From Desulfobacteraceae bacterium (GTDB lineage Bacteria; Desulfobacterota; Desulfobacteria; Desulfobacterales; BuS5): DNA of 11,999 bases. Shown here one piece after another: positions 1 through 6,164 of the stretch. Below the pieces are notes generated by a model. It was not told the DNA's origin. It did no database searches and saw only the letters and a program-made list of their open reading frames with translations. The position numbers and the translations under genes were made by a program. The stretch covers positions 1-11,999 of the forward strand of contig JAUVKE010000048.1 in the NCBI GenBank assembly GCA_030592105.1, in the 5' to 3' direction. Each line of letters starts with the position of its first letter. The first letter of the stretch is position 1.

Positions 1-1
1 A

Positions 2-1177
2 AGTGATTCCATCAGAGAGGAGACGCTCACCCCCTTTTAAGCATAAAGCCTCCTCCAGCACCATACCCGGCTTTAATTCTCCGATGCTTAGCCACTTTTT
101 GTTTTCTGCATCTTCTTCTTTTAAAGTTAACCGTTTTATCATTTTTTCAACAACAAGGGGATCATATTTTCGACTGCACCCGAGTTCAAGTGCTTTTTTG
201 GCAATCTCCTCCAGCAAAGGCCCAGGTTCATCAACGATAAAAGCATCCTTGATCTCATCACTAAAATTTTCAACACTCCTTTTTCTGATCTCTTCAGGAG
301 ATCCTCCCCATGAGTGAATAATTCTGAAGTAATCTGATACAACTGCAATAATTTTGGCACCCAGGGGTATCTGAGATTCCTTAAGACCATCCGGAAACCC
401 TGTTCCATCCATATGTTCATGGTGCCTGGCTATAATTTTACTCGATTTCGAAAGACGCGGTACTGTTTCAAAAATAAGGGCGGTAATAACAGGGTGCTGC
501 ATAAACAGAGCATGTTCAGTCTTATCCATATGGATTTCATCCTTTGAGACAATTAGGTCAGGAAGCCCCAGTAACCCAACATCATGGAACAATCCTGCTA
601 TTTCAATCCGGTCAACCTCCTTTTCATCAAGTCCAAAATCAGATGCAAGTTTCCGTGAAAATGTACCAACCTGTTTCAAATATGATCCAATAAGAGGATT
701 AATCATTTCAGCAAAGGAAGACATAAGCCGAACAGTATCCATATAGCTTTTTTTAAGCTTTTTATGCTCTTTTAAAAGATCCTCTCTTTTTTTTAACAGC
801 GTCTGTTCCAGGTTTATTATCCGAATCCCGGTATTTATTCTGACTTTTACTTCAGAAGGTTCAAAGGGCTTGACAATATAATCATCAACCCCTGCAGCAA
901 ACCCTTCAAAGGAATCAGCCAGGTCATCCTTGCCTGATTGCATAATAACATAAACATAATGGGGAAGTTTTTCCCCCCTGATTTTTTTACACAGCTCAAT
1001 TCCGTCCATGCCGGGCATCATCCAATCTGTAATGACAAGCTTAAACGGTTTTTCCTGAAAGAGCTCCCATCCTTTTATTCCATTATCCGCCAGGGTCACC
1101 CCATGCCCTTCTTGTGTAAGAATCTTATAAAATAACTGGGATGTAATTGCATTATCGTCCACCACCAGGATATCCAT
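2..1177 (-). CDS. Response regulator with divergent HD-GYP domain (3' end missing)
   Basis: This gene is partial: 392 codons run from ATG at 1177 off the left edge without a stop. GGAGG at 1182-1186 supports the start. Residues 1-115 form a receiver domain with acidic pocket D7/D8, phospho-acceptor D51 (in TDWMMPGMDG) and K103 (in IVKPFEP). A short charged helix (about 125-145) leads to an HD-GYP domain. That family hydrolyses cyclic di-GMP in the cytoplasm. Visible family residues are HD at 198-199, H228, and HHEHMDGTGFPDG at 252-264. Three family positions are altered: the first conserved His is Tyr166, the Lys of HDxGK is Leu202, and the late VADxFDA motif reads VVSDYFR (279-285). The protein is probably a phosphorylation-controlled c-di-GMP effector, RpfG-like in layout. 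Whether it is catalytically active is uncertain. Confidence 0.9.
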   Translation of the reverse strand, partial: MDILVVDDNAITSQLFYKILTQEGHGVTLADNGIKGWELFQEKPFKLVITDWMMPGMDGIELCKKIRGEKLPHYVYVIMQSGKDDLADSFEGFAAGVDDYIVKPFEPSEVKVRINTGIRIINLEQTLLKKREDLLKEHKKLKKSYMDTVRLMSSFAEMINPLIGSYLKQVGTFSRKLASDFGLDEKEVDRIEIAGLFHDVGLLGLPDLIVSKDEIHMDKTEHALFMQHPVITALIFETVPRLSKSSKIIARHHEHMDGTGFPDGLKESQIPLGAKIIAVVSDYFRIIHSWGGSPEEIRKRSVENFSDEIKDAFIVDEPGPLLEEIAKKALELGCSRKYDPLVVEKMIKRLTLKEEDAENKKWLSIGELKPGMVLEEALCLKGGERLLSDGIT

Positions 1178-1189
1178 TTTACCTCCATT

Positions 1190-1205
1190 TCGGACAATCG
1201 GACAA
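1190..1205 (-). repeat. Tandem 8-base repeat TTGTCCGA x2 in the HD-GYP leader
   Basis: Two perfect adjacent copies of TTGTCCGA (minus strand) lie immediately upstream of the ribosome-binding site of the HD-GYP gene. Tandem heptamers or octamers at this position are often binding sites for response regulators or repressors. No family can be assigned from the sequence. Confidence 0.6.
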
Positions 1206-1227
1206 ATCCATGGAAAATCAGCATAGT

Positions 1228-1238
1228 TGAATAGTTAC
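1228..1238 (+). repeat. TGAATAGTTAC motif, left copy
   Basis: This 11-base motif is identical to the one at 4267-4277 and inverted relative to 4225-4235. Together with the 4225-4235 copy it brackets the aldolase operon as an inverted repeat. It falls between the stop of the aldolase/dehydrogenase gene and the start of the HD-GYP gene. Confidence 0.6.
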
Positions 1239-1256
1239 GAATTATATATGTATAGC

Positions 1257-3365
1257 TCATCTTGGAAAAGCGGCACTATTCCCCCCGTCAACCGGGAGGG
1301 AGGCGCCTGTTGTGGGGGTCTGTCCGCTCGCAAAAAAGACCACCCCGTTTCCCACATGCTCTGCCAGCACCGGTTTTTTCAGCAAGTTCCTGTTTATGTA
1401 ATATTCTTTTAAGCCATCAGGATCAAGCCCCCTTGATTTCATCCTGGCAGGGCCTATGAGATCCCACAGCTTGGAAGAAATTTCAGCATCACCAAAGACT
1501 GCATCAGGGTTTATCATATTAACCCTGACATCAAACTGGGCAAATTCTATTGCAGCAATCTTGGAAATCTGATGTGCACCAGCCTTGGAAGCACTGTATG
1601 CCCCAAATGCCGCCCCAGGGTCAAAAACATTTTTAGTACTTATCACCACAATATTTCCCCCGGTGTTCTGCCGTTTAAAAATCGGTGCAACAGCTTTCAT
1701 CACATTAAATGTCCCTTTAAGATTAACATCTATGACTTTATCAAATTTATCAGGGTCAAGTTCCTCTATGGTGGCAACATGGGCAATCCCTGCATTGGGC
1801 ACAAGAATATCGATTCCTCCAAGCCTGATGCTTATTTCCATAAAGGCCTTTTCCACAGCCTGATAATCTGTAACATCAAAAACAATACTCGTAATCAGAT
1901 CTTCACCATATTCATCGGCAAGAATGGACTGTGCCTTGACAAGTTTTTTTTCATCAAGATCAGCCAAAGCAACAACCGCCCCGGCTTTTAGAAGCTGTTT
2001 TGCAACACCAAAACCGATTGCACCGGCAGCACCGGTAACAAGAGCAACCATACCTTCAAGGAGCCCAGGGGACAAATGTTTCACTTTTTTCTGCTGAAAC
2101 CCCCAGAATTCCATGTCAAAAATATGATCTTCTGAAATGGGGAGATATCCTCCCATGGCCTCTCCCCGCAGTTTAGCCAGGATAGTATGTTCCCCTATAT
2201 CAGCAGCAATTAAAGCGTCTTTCCTTGTAAATCCCAGGGCAACCAGTCCAATTCCTGCGACAAGAAAGAGCCTGGGGTATGGATCTGTCTCTTTTTCATT
2301 AATCCCGCTGGATGGGGCATAATTTTGAAGACAGGCCATATACGCCTTTTTAAATTGATTCACCTTCATCTCCACCAGGGCATTAAGATCATGATCATTT
2401 TCTGGAACAGATTCAATATAAACCATTTTATTCTTGGTACGGATCACATGATCGGGTGTTAAAACCCCTGAAGCGCATATTTTTTGAGCAAGTGATGACC
2501 AGGATGCAGCAATTAAATCGGGGGTGGAACATATTTTAACATGAAACCTGCGGATTTTATCATCCGGGAGTGGGAAAGCACAGGCTCCACGGGCAGCCTG
2601 GACAAACCTCCCCATGGAGTCTTTTCTGCTTTCAGCCTCTGGCATCTCTATTTCGGATGGAAATAAAGATTTCCCCTTTATTTTTTCCTCAATATATTTT
2701 TCAGCCCTGTCAACAAAATCGATCATCCTCCCATAGGATGTCTCGGCATCATCGGCAAATGTGAATATTCCATGATTCATCACCACAACAGCCTGAAGCT
2801 CAGAATTGTTTTTATATTCCCTCAAAACAGCCTTTGCCAGGGGAAAACCTGACATTATATAGTCAATAACAGCAACTTTTTCCCCCAGAGCATCCCTTAC
2901 AAGGTATTTCCCATTCTTATGATTTGTCAAAATCATTATACTGTCTGCATGGGTATGATCTATATATTTATGGGGAAGGAAGGCATGAACAAGGGTTTCA
3001 ACGGAAGGTGGAGGCGATTCAGCCTTAATACCACTGATTTTCAGTTGATTGTCCATATCTTCATCAGAAAGGGAATCAAGCTTCCCAAGCCTGATTAAAG
3101 GTGCAATATTTAACCCTGAAAAACCATCAGGGCAAATGGAGCAAAGATCCATGCCGCTCCCCTTCACATAAATCACATCTTGTTCTTCGCCGGTTATATC
3201 TTTATTTTTTGTTTTCACAGAGGTATTCCCCCCTCCATGAAGAACAAGGCAGGGATTACTCCCAAGCAGACGTGAAGTATAGACCCGTAAAGCCAGATCT
3301 TCCGGACAAACGGAATATTTTTTTATTAACCCAAGGGAATCATTTTTGCTGAAAAGGTTTTTCAT
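1257..3365 (-). CDS. Bifunctional class II aldolase / short-chain dehydrogenase
   Basis: This 702-residue protein matches the two-domain RhaE/YuxG type (PRK08324 style). The family cleaves a ketose-1-phosphate such as rhamnulose-1-phosphate to DHAP plus an aldehyde, and oxidises the aldehyde with NAD. Numbered from the ATG, the N-terminal aldolase carries HGGGNTS (43-49), HTH (137-139) and the third probable metal ligand H198 in MNHG. The SDR domain starts near 440 with TGAAGAIG (444-451), NAG (524-526), N548, S576 and the catalytic pair Y590/K594 in YSASK. I chose ATG at 3365, one base after the LsrF stop; a TTG at 3389 with AGGA five bases upstream is an alternative start inside the previous gene. 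Either way the two genes are translationally coupled. The actual sugar is not shown by the sequence. Confidence 0.92.
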   Translation of the reverse strand: MKNLFSKNDSLGLIKKYSVCPEDLALRVYTSRLLGSNPCLVLHGGGNTSVKTKNKDITGEEQDVIYVKGSGMDLCSICPDGFSGLNIAPLIRLGKLDSLSDEDMDNQLKISGIKAESPPPSVETLVHAFLPHKYIDHTHADSIMILTNHKNGKYLVRDALGEKVAVIDYIMSGFPLAKAVLREYKNNSELQAVVVMNHGIFTFADDAETSYGRMIDFVDRAEKYIEEKIKGKSLFPSEIEMPEAESRKDSMGRFVQAARGACAFPLPDDKIRRFHVKICSTPDLIAASWSSLAQKICASGVLTPDHVIRTKNKMVYIESVPENDHDLNALVEMKVNQFKKAYMACLQNYAPSSGINEKETDPYPRLFLVAGIGLVALGFTRKDALIAADIGEHTILAKLRGEAMGGYLPISEDHIFDMEFWGFQQKKVKHLSPGLLEGMVALVTGAAGAIGFGVAKQLLKAGAVVALADLDEKKLVKAQSILADEYGEDLITSIVFDVTDYQAVEKAFMEISIRLGGIDILVPNAGIAHVATIEELDPDKFDKVIDVNLKGTFNVMKAVAPIFKRQNTGGNIVVISTKNVFDPGAAFGAYSASKAGAHQISKIAAIEFAQFDVRVNMINPDAVFGDAEISSKLWDLIGPARMKSRGLDPDGLKEYYINRNLLKKPVLAEHVGNGVVFFASGQTPTTGASLPVDGGNSAAFPR

Positions 3366-3366
3366 C

Positions 3367-4155
3367 TTATATATTTTTTTCCTCTTCAAATATATCCTGA
3401 GCCTCTTTTACAGAAGCATTTTCATGTATAATAGCACGAAGGGCCTTCATTATGGCCAGAGGGTATGCGTGCTGCCAGACGTTTCGTCCCAGGTTCAGGC
3501 CTATGGCCCCATTTTGCATTCCATTATGAACAAATTCAAAAACCTCTACTTCGGTTTCACATTTTGGCCCCCCCGCCATAACAACAGGGACAGGGCACCC
3601 ATTGACTACCCTGTCAAAATCCTCGCACCAATAGGTCTTTACGATCTTTGCTCCGAATTCTGCAGCAATTCTGCAGCATAATGAAAGATACCGTGCATCC
3701 CTTTTTTCCAGTTCCTTTCCCACAGCTGTTACTGCCATAACAGGTATTCCGTAATTCTCACAATCATTTACCAGATTTCCAAGATTTACAAGGGATTGAT
3801 GCTCATAATCACTCCCCACAAAAACAGACATGCCCACAGCAGCAGCATTAAGCCTGACAGCCTCCTGAACAGATGTGGTTATTGCCTCATTGGCAAGATC
3901 CTTTCCAATAATACTTGCCCCCCCTGACATCCTTAAAATAACAGGGGGACTGTTCCCAGGATCCACAGATGCCCTTAAAACCCCCCTTGTGACAAAAAGT
4001 CCATCTGCATAAGGTATAAGGGGAGCGATGGTTTCCCCTGGTTTTTCAAGTTTTCTTGTGGGTCCCTGGAAATATCCATGATCTATGGGTAAAAAGATAC
4101 ACCGGCCATCAGCTTTTATCAGTCGGGACAAACGATTTTTCATTCCCCAGTCCAT
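3367..4155 (-). CDS. lsrF: LsrF-type class I aldolase/thiolase (DeoC/FbaB family)
   Basis: This 262-residue TIM-barrel aldolase closely follows E. coli LsrF from its DWGM start to its C-terminus: DHGYFQGPT (25-33), GSDYEHQS (114-121), AVTAVGK (141-147), the Schiff-base lysine K173 in KTYW, and GRNVWQ (223-228). LsrF transfers an acetyl group from 3-hydroxy-5-phosphonooxypentane-2,4-dione to CoA, giving DHAP and acetyl-CoA, in AI-2 breakdown. An upstream ATG at 4191 is in frame, but GGAGG lies five bases before ATG 4155 and homology begins there, so 4155 is preferred. It is the first gene of an operon with the aldolase/dehydrogenase. No lsrK, lsrG or transporter is visible, so the substrate may be another phosphorylated sugar. 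A related 2-amino-3,7-dideoxyheptulosonate synthase or class I FBP aldolase is less likely from the motifs. Confidence 0.85.
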   Translation of the reverse strand: MDWGMKNRLSRLIKADGRCIFLPIDHGYFQGPTRKLEKPGETIAPLIPYADGLFVTRGVLRASVDPGNSPPVILRMSGGASIIGKDLANEAITTSVQEAVRLNAAAVGMSVFVGSDYEHQSLVNLGNLVNDCENYGIPVMAVTAVGKELEKRDARYLSLCCRIAAEFGAKIVKTYWCEDFDRVVNGCPVPVVMAGGPKCETEVEVFEFVHNGMQNGAIGLNLGRNVWQHAYPLAIMKALRAIIHENASVKEAQDIFEEEKNI

Positions 4156-4212
4156 ATAATCCTCCATTTGATAGTGTTTCAAGCAAATCAATTGCTTTTA
4201 ATATATTTTTTT

Positions 4213-4218
4213 ATTATA
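4213..4218 (-). promoter_or_regulatory. Possible -10 box of the lsrF operon
   Basis: Read on the minus strand, a perfect TATAAT lies about 60 bases upstream of the chosen lsrF start, in very AT-rich DNA. At 17-base spacing the -35 position reads CACATC, a poor match. The GTAACTATTCA inverted repeat lies directly upstream (4225-4277), so an activator could act there in place of a good -35. Confidence 0.35.
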
Positions 4219-4224
4219 AAAAAT

Positions 4225-4277
4225 GTAACTATTCAGATGTGTTGATCATAAGCTATATATATCAGCTGAATAGTTAC
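4225..4277. repeat. Inverted repeat GTAACTATTCAG ... CTGAATAGTTAC
   Basis: Perfect 12-base arms at 4225-4236 and 4266-4277 surround 29 bases that include an alternating AT stretch. The element sits upstream of the TATAAT of the lsrF operon. It could be a dyad operator or a miniature element. The same 11-base core occurs once more at 1228-1238, at the other end of the operon. Confidence 0.65.
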
Positions 4278-4290
4278 TAAAAAATCAGTA

Positions 4291-4415
4291 ATGTCCGGTT
4301 AGAAAGTTGCAAGAAAAATACGGGAAGTTTAATTGTTTTTTCCGCTATTACGAAATTTATTCAATACGCTACAAAAACAATTAAACTTCCCTCTCGCAAG
4401 ATTCTAACCGAACAC
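4291..4415. mobile_element. MITE-like non-coding inverted-repeat element, ~125 bp
   Basis: The ends read ATGTCCGGTTAGAA (from 4291) and, on the other strand, GTGTTCGGTTAGAA (from 4415), differing at two positions. Further in, a perfect 19-base arm (4322-4340) pairs with 4373-4391 around a 32-base loop. The left arm carries about six extra bases (near 4315-4321), so the stem has a bulge. TA flanks both ends (4289-4290 and 4416-4417), which would fit a TA target duplication as made by IS630/mariner-type transposases. No ORF lies inside. TACTAAAAAA also occurs on both sides (4275-4284, 4416-4425). The parent transposon is not in the window. Confidence 0.7.
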
Positions 4416-4437
4416 TACTAAAAAACAAAATTATAAA
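4409..4437 (+). promoter_or_regulatory. Weak candidate promoter for the LptA-fusion gene
   Basis: TATAAA at 4432-4437 is preceded at 17 bases by CGAACA (4409-4414), which matches TTGACA at three positions and belongs to the right terminal repeat of the MITE-like element. If real, the element supplies the -35. The match is weak, and the AT-rich DNA makes chance likely. Confidence 0.22.
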
Positions 4438-4477
4438 CTATACAAGAACTTTTTAAAATACTTTTTAGGAGACCTTA

Positions 4478-6046
4478 GTGAAAAAAATATTTCACACTAA
4501 AAAAAATCACCTGATCTTATCCTTTTTTGCCGTTGCATTATTTTTTTCATATACGTTTACTTTTTTGCCTGTTTTTGCGTCAGAGAATAAAGACAAAAAT
4601 AATAAAATTCAGATTACAGCAGACAACCTGAACATTAAAAACAAGGAAAATTCCGCCGAGTTTTCAGGAAACGTACAGGCGTCCGGCGAAAATTTTACAA
4701 TCACCGCAGACAATCTGAAAATCTATTATAAAAAAGATGCTGCCGACAATGTAAATAGTACGGACAATAAATCAATAGACAAGATCGTTGCAAGTGGAAA
4801 TGTTTTAGTTACAGCTGACGGTAAAATTGCCACATCCGAAAATGTTCAGTATACAACAAAAGATCAGATACTTGTCTTGACCGGCGAAAAAGTAACCTTC
4901 ACAGATGGAAATAATTCCGTAACAGGATCAAAAATAATTTTTAACAGAATTACCGGAAATGTAAAGGTAAAAAGGAATATTGCAAAACGTGTAACAGCGA
5001 TATTATATTCAGAAAATAAAACAGATACCTCTGGAGTTTTAACACATCCGGAATCAGACGAAGATAAAACAGAATTTAAGACACACCTTAAACAGTCTGA
5101 TGTCTCCGCAGAAACGGACATGGAATTGAACCGTAATAAAGTTCCTGTGCCAGCGGCATTGGGTATGGCAGAGACTATGGATATAACAGGCAAAGGTATT
5201 TTGCATAAAAAAGGAGAAGATGCTCCGGTAATTGAAGATGTCAGGGTTGTAAATTTAAAAAAAATAATCGCATTTGCTCCATTTGAGAATAAAACTCCTT
5301 TTACTATTTCCGGGTTTGATAAAAAATTTTACACCGGACTAATGGAAATTTTAACCAGACAATGTCCTGATTATATTTTTCAAATGCCTGGAGATAAAAA
5401 TTATCCACTGTTCTTAAAACAATTATCAAAAAATGCGTCCATGGGGATTGATCAGGATTTTCTTTCTGAAAAAGGGAAAAAAAACGGCTTAAATGCAATA
5501 ATAACAGGGGTATTAACGAATATATATACAGATGAAAATAATGGCGGGCTATTCAGAAAATCGAAAAAAACTGTCAACATATCCATTGAAGCCGTGGTCC
5601 ATGATATGAATACAAGGGCAAAAATCCTTAACAAAAATTTTATCTACAAACTCGACATCGACAAATCCCATGGGGAAAAAATAATGTCCAGCCAACTCAT
5701 TAACATCGATTTATTTAAGAATGACTTTATCAAAAAAGTTCATAAAACAGGAAAAGAGATGGCAAAAGGCTTAAACAGCCTTCCATGGATGGGATTAATG
5801 ACTTCCAACGGAGAAAATAATATTACAATATTTTCCGGAAAAAATGCCGGACTCGTACCAGGCAACACTTTAAAAGTATACAGCATAAAAAGTATCAAAG
5901 GATTCCAAAACAGTAATTTCTTAATGCCGGGAGATAAAAAAGGGGAGATAAAAATTGTTTCCGTAGGTACTGACACATCAAAAGGAGTTCTTATATCCGG
6001 TATATTTAAGGATAAAGAATATTTCGTAAAACCTGATTTAAAGTAG
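4478..6046 (+). CDS. Exported protein: LptA/OstA-like domain fused to FlgT/CsgG-like domain
   Basis: This 522-residue protein starts at GTG, with AGGAG at 4467-4471 six bases upstream. It has a basic N-terminus and a hydrophobic segment (about 11-30) ending in VFA-SE near residue 34, a signal peptide for the periplasm. Residues about 44-170 show the repeating short beta strands of LptA/OstA (ITADNLNI, AEFSGNVQA, FTITADNLKIYY, IVASGNVLV, TGSKIIFNRITGNVKV), the fold that carries lipopolysaccharide across the periplasm. Residues 171-255 look like a polar linker. From 262 (IIAFAPFENKTP) to the end there is a second region: NAIITGVLTNIY, a beta-rich segment near 364-392, and FSGKNAGLVPGNTLKVY (452-468). 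It recalls the CsgG/FlgT-type periplasmic fold and the FlgT C-terminal SH3-like domain. The LptA call is firm; the second is tentative. The stop is made by a REP element. Canonical LptA is only about 180 residues. Confidence 0.75.
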   Translation: MKKIFHTKKNHLILSFFAVALFFSYTFTFLPVFASENKDKNNKIQITADNLNIKNKENSAEFSGNVQASGENFTITADNLKIYYKKDAADNVNSTDNKSIDKIVASGNVLVTADGKIATSENVQYTTKDQILVLTGEKVTFTDGNNSVTGSKIIFNRITGNVKVKRNIAKRVTAILYSENKTDTSGVLTHPESDEDKTEFKTHLKQSDVSAETDMELNRNKVPVPAALGMAETMDITGKGILHKKGEDAPVIEDVRVVNLKKIIAFAPFENKTPFTISGFDKKFYTGLMEILTRQCPDYIFQMPGDKNYPLFLKQLSKNASMGIDQDFLSEKGKKNGLNAIITGVLTNIYTDENNGGLFRKSKKTVNISIEAVVHDMNTRAKILNKNFIYKLDIDKSHGEKIMSSQLINIDLFKNDFIKKVHKTGKEMAKGLNSLPWMGLMTSNGENNITIFSGKNAGLVPGNTLKVYSIKSIKGFQNSNFLMPGDKKGEIKIVSVGTDTSKGVLISGIFKDKEYFVKPDLK

Positions 6047-6119
6047 GGGCAGGCCCCTGTGCCTGCCCGATTACAAATTGATCACGTAACGCTGGGCAAC
6101 CACAGAGGGTTGCCCCTAC
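6043..6119. repeat. Pair of inverted REP hairpins (BIME-like) with GTAG signatures
   Basis: GTAG (6043-6046) is followed by an 8-base stem GGGCAGGC (6047-6054), a 6-base loop, and GCCTGCCC (6061-6068). After a 25-base spacer the mirror image follows: GGGCAACC (6094-6101), a 6-base loop, GGTTGCCC (6108-6115), then CTAC (6116-6119). The conserved tetranucleotide next to a short palindrome is the hallmark of REP elements mobilised by RAYT (TnpA-REP) transposases. The element overlaps the stop codon of the LptA-fusion gene and lies between convergent genes, so it may also end transcription. There is no U-run. Confidence 0.8.
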
Positions 6120-6164
6120 GAGTATCAAATTTTATATTTGCAGTTATTTAATCCCCGTTTCTGA

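Larger units (their letters stand above)
1178..1256 (-). promoter_or_regulatory. Leader/promoter region of the HD-GYP regulator
   Basis: This 79-base gap separates the HD-GYP start from the stop of the upstream aldolase/dehydrogenase gene, which lies on the same strand. Read on the minus strand it holds a TATAAT at 1246-1241 without a convincing -35, one copy of the GTAACTATTCA motif (1238-1228), two tandem copies of TTGTCCGA (1205-1190), then the GGAGG ribosome-binding site. It could be a separate promoter with an operator, or only the spacer of a longer operon. I see no terminator hairpin here. Confidence 0.35.

Noticed and set aside
3..420. ORFs of 104 and 93 codons near the left edge
   Set aside because: Both are out-of-frame readings of the HD-GYP gene, whose true frame stays open from 1177 to the window edge.
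1572..1991. 139-codon plus-strand ORF
   Set aside because: It lies wholly opposite the SDR domain of the aldolase/dehydrogenase and shows no recognisable protein pattern. It is a shadow frame.
3366..3389. TTG start at 3389 for the aldolase/dehydrogenase
   Set aside because: It is possible, since AGGA lies five bases upstream, but it overlaps lsrF by 23 bases. ATG at 3365 lies directly after the lsrF stop and fits family starts better. Kept only as an alternative.
4156..4191. Upstream ATG of lsrF at 4191
   Set aside because: The GGAGG at the correct spacing serves ATG 4155, and similarity to LsrF begins at DWGM, so the 12 extra residues are not supported.
6043..6119. Simple rho-independent terminator pair between convergent genes
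   Set aside because: The hairpins lack T-runs, and their GTAG-bounded mirror symmetry fits a REP pair better. A terminating side effect remains possible.
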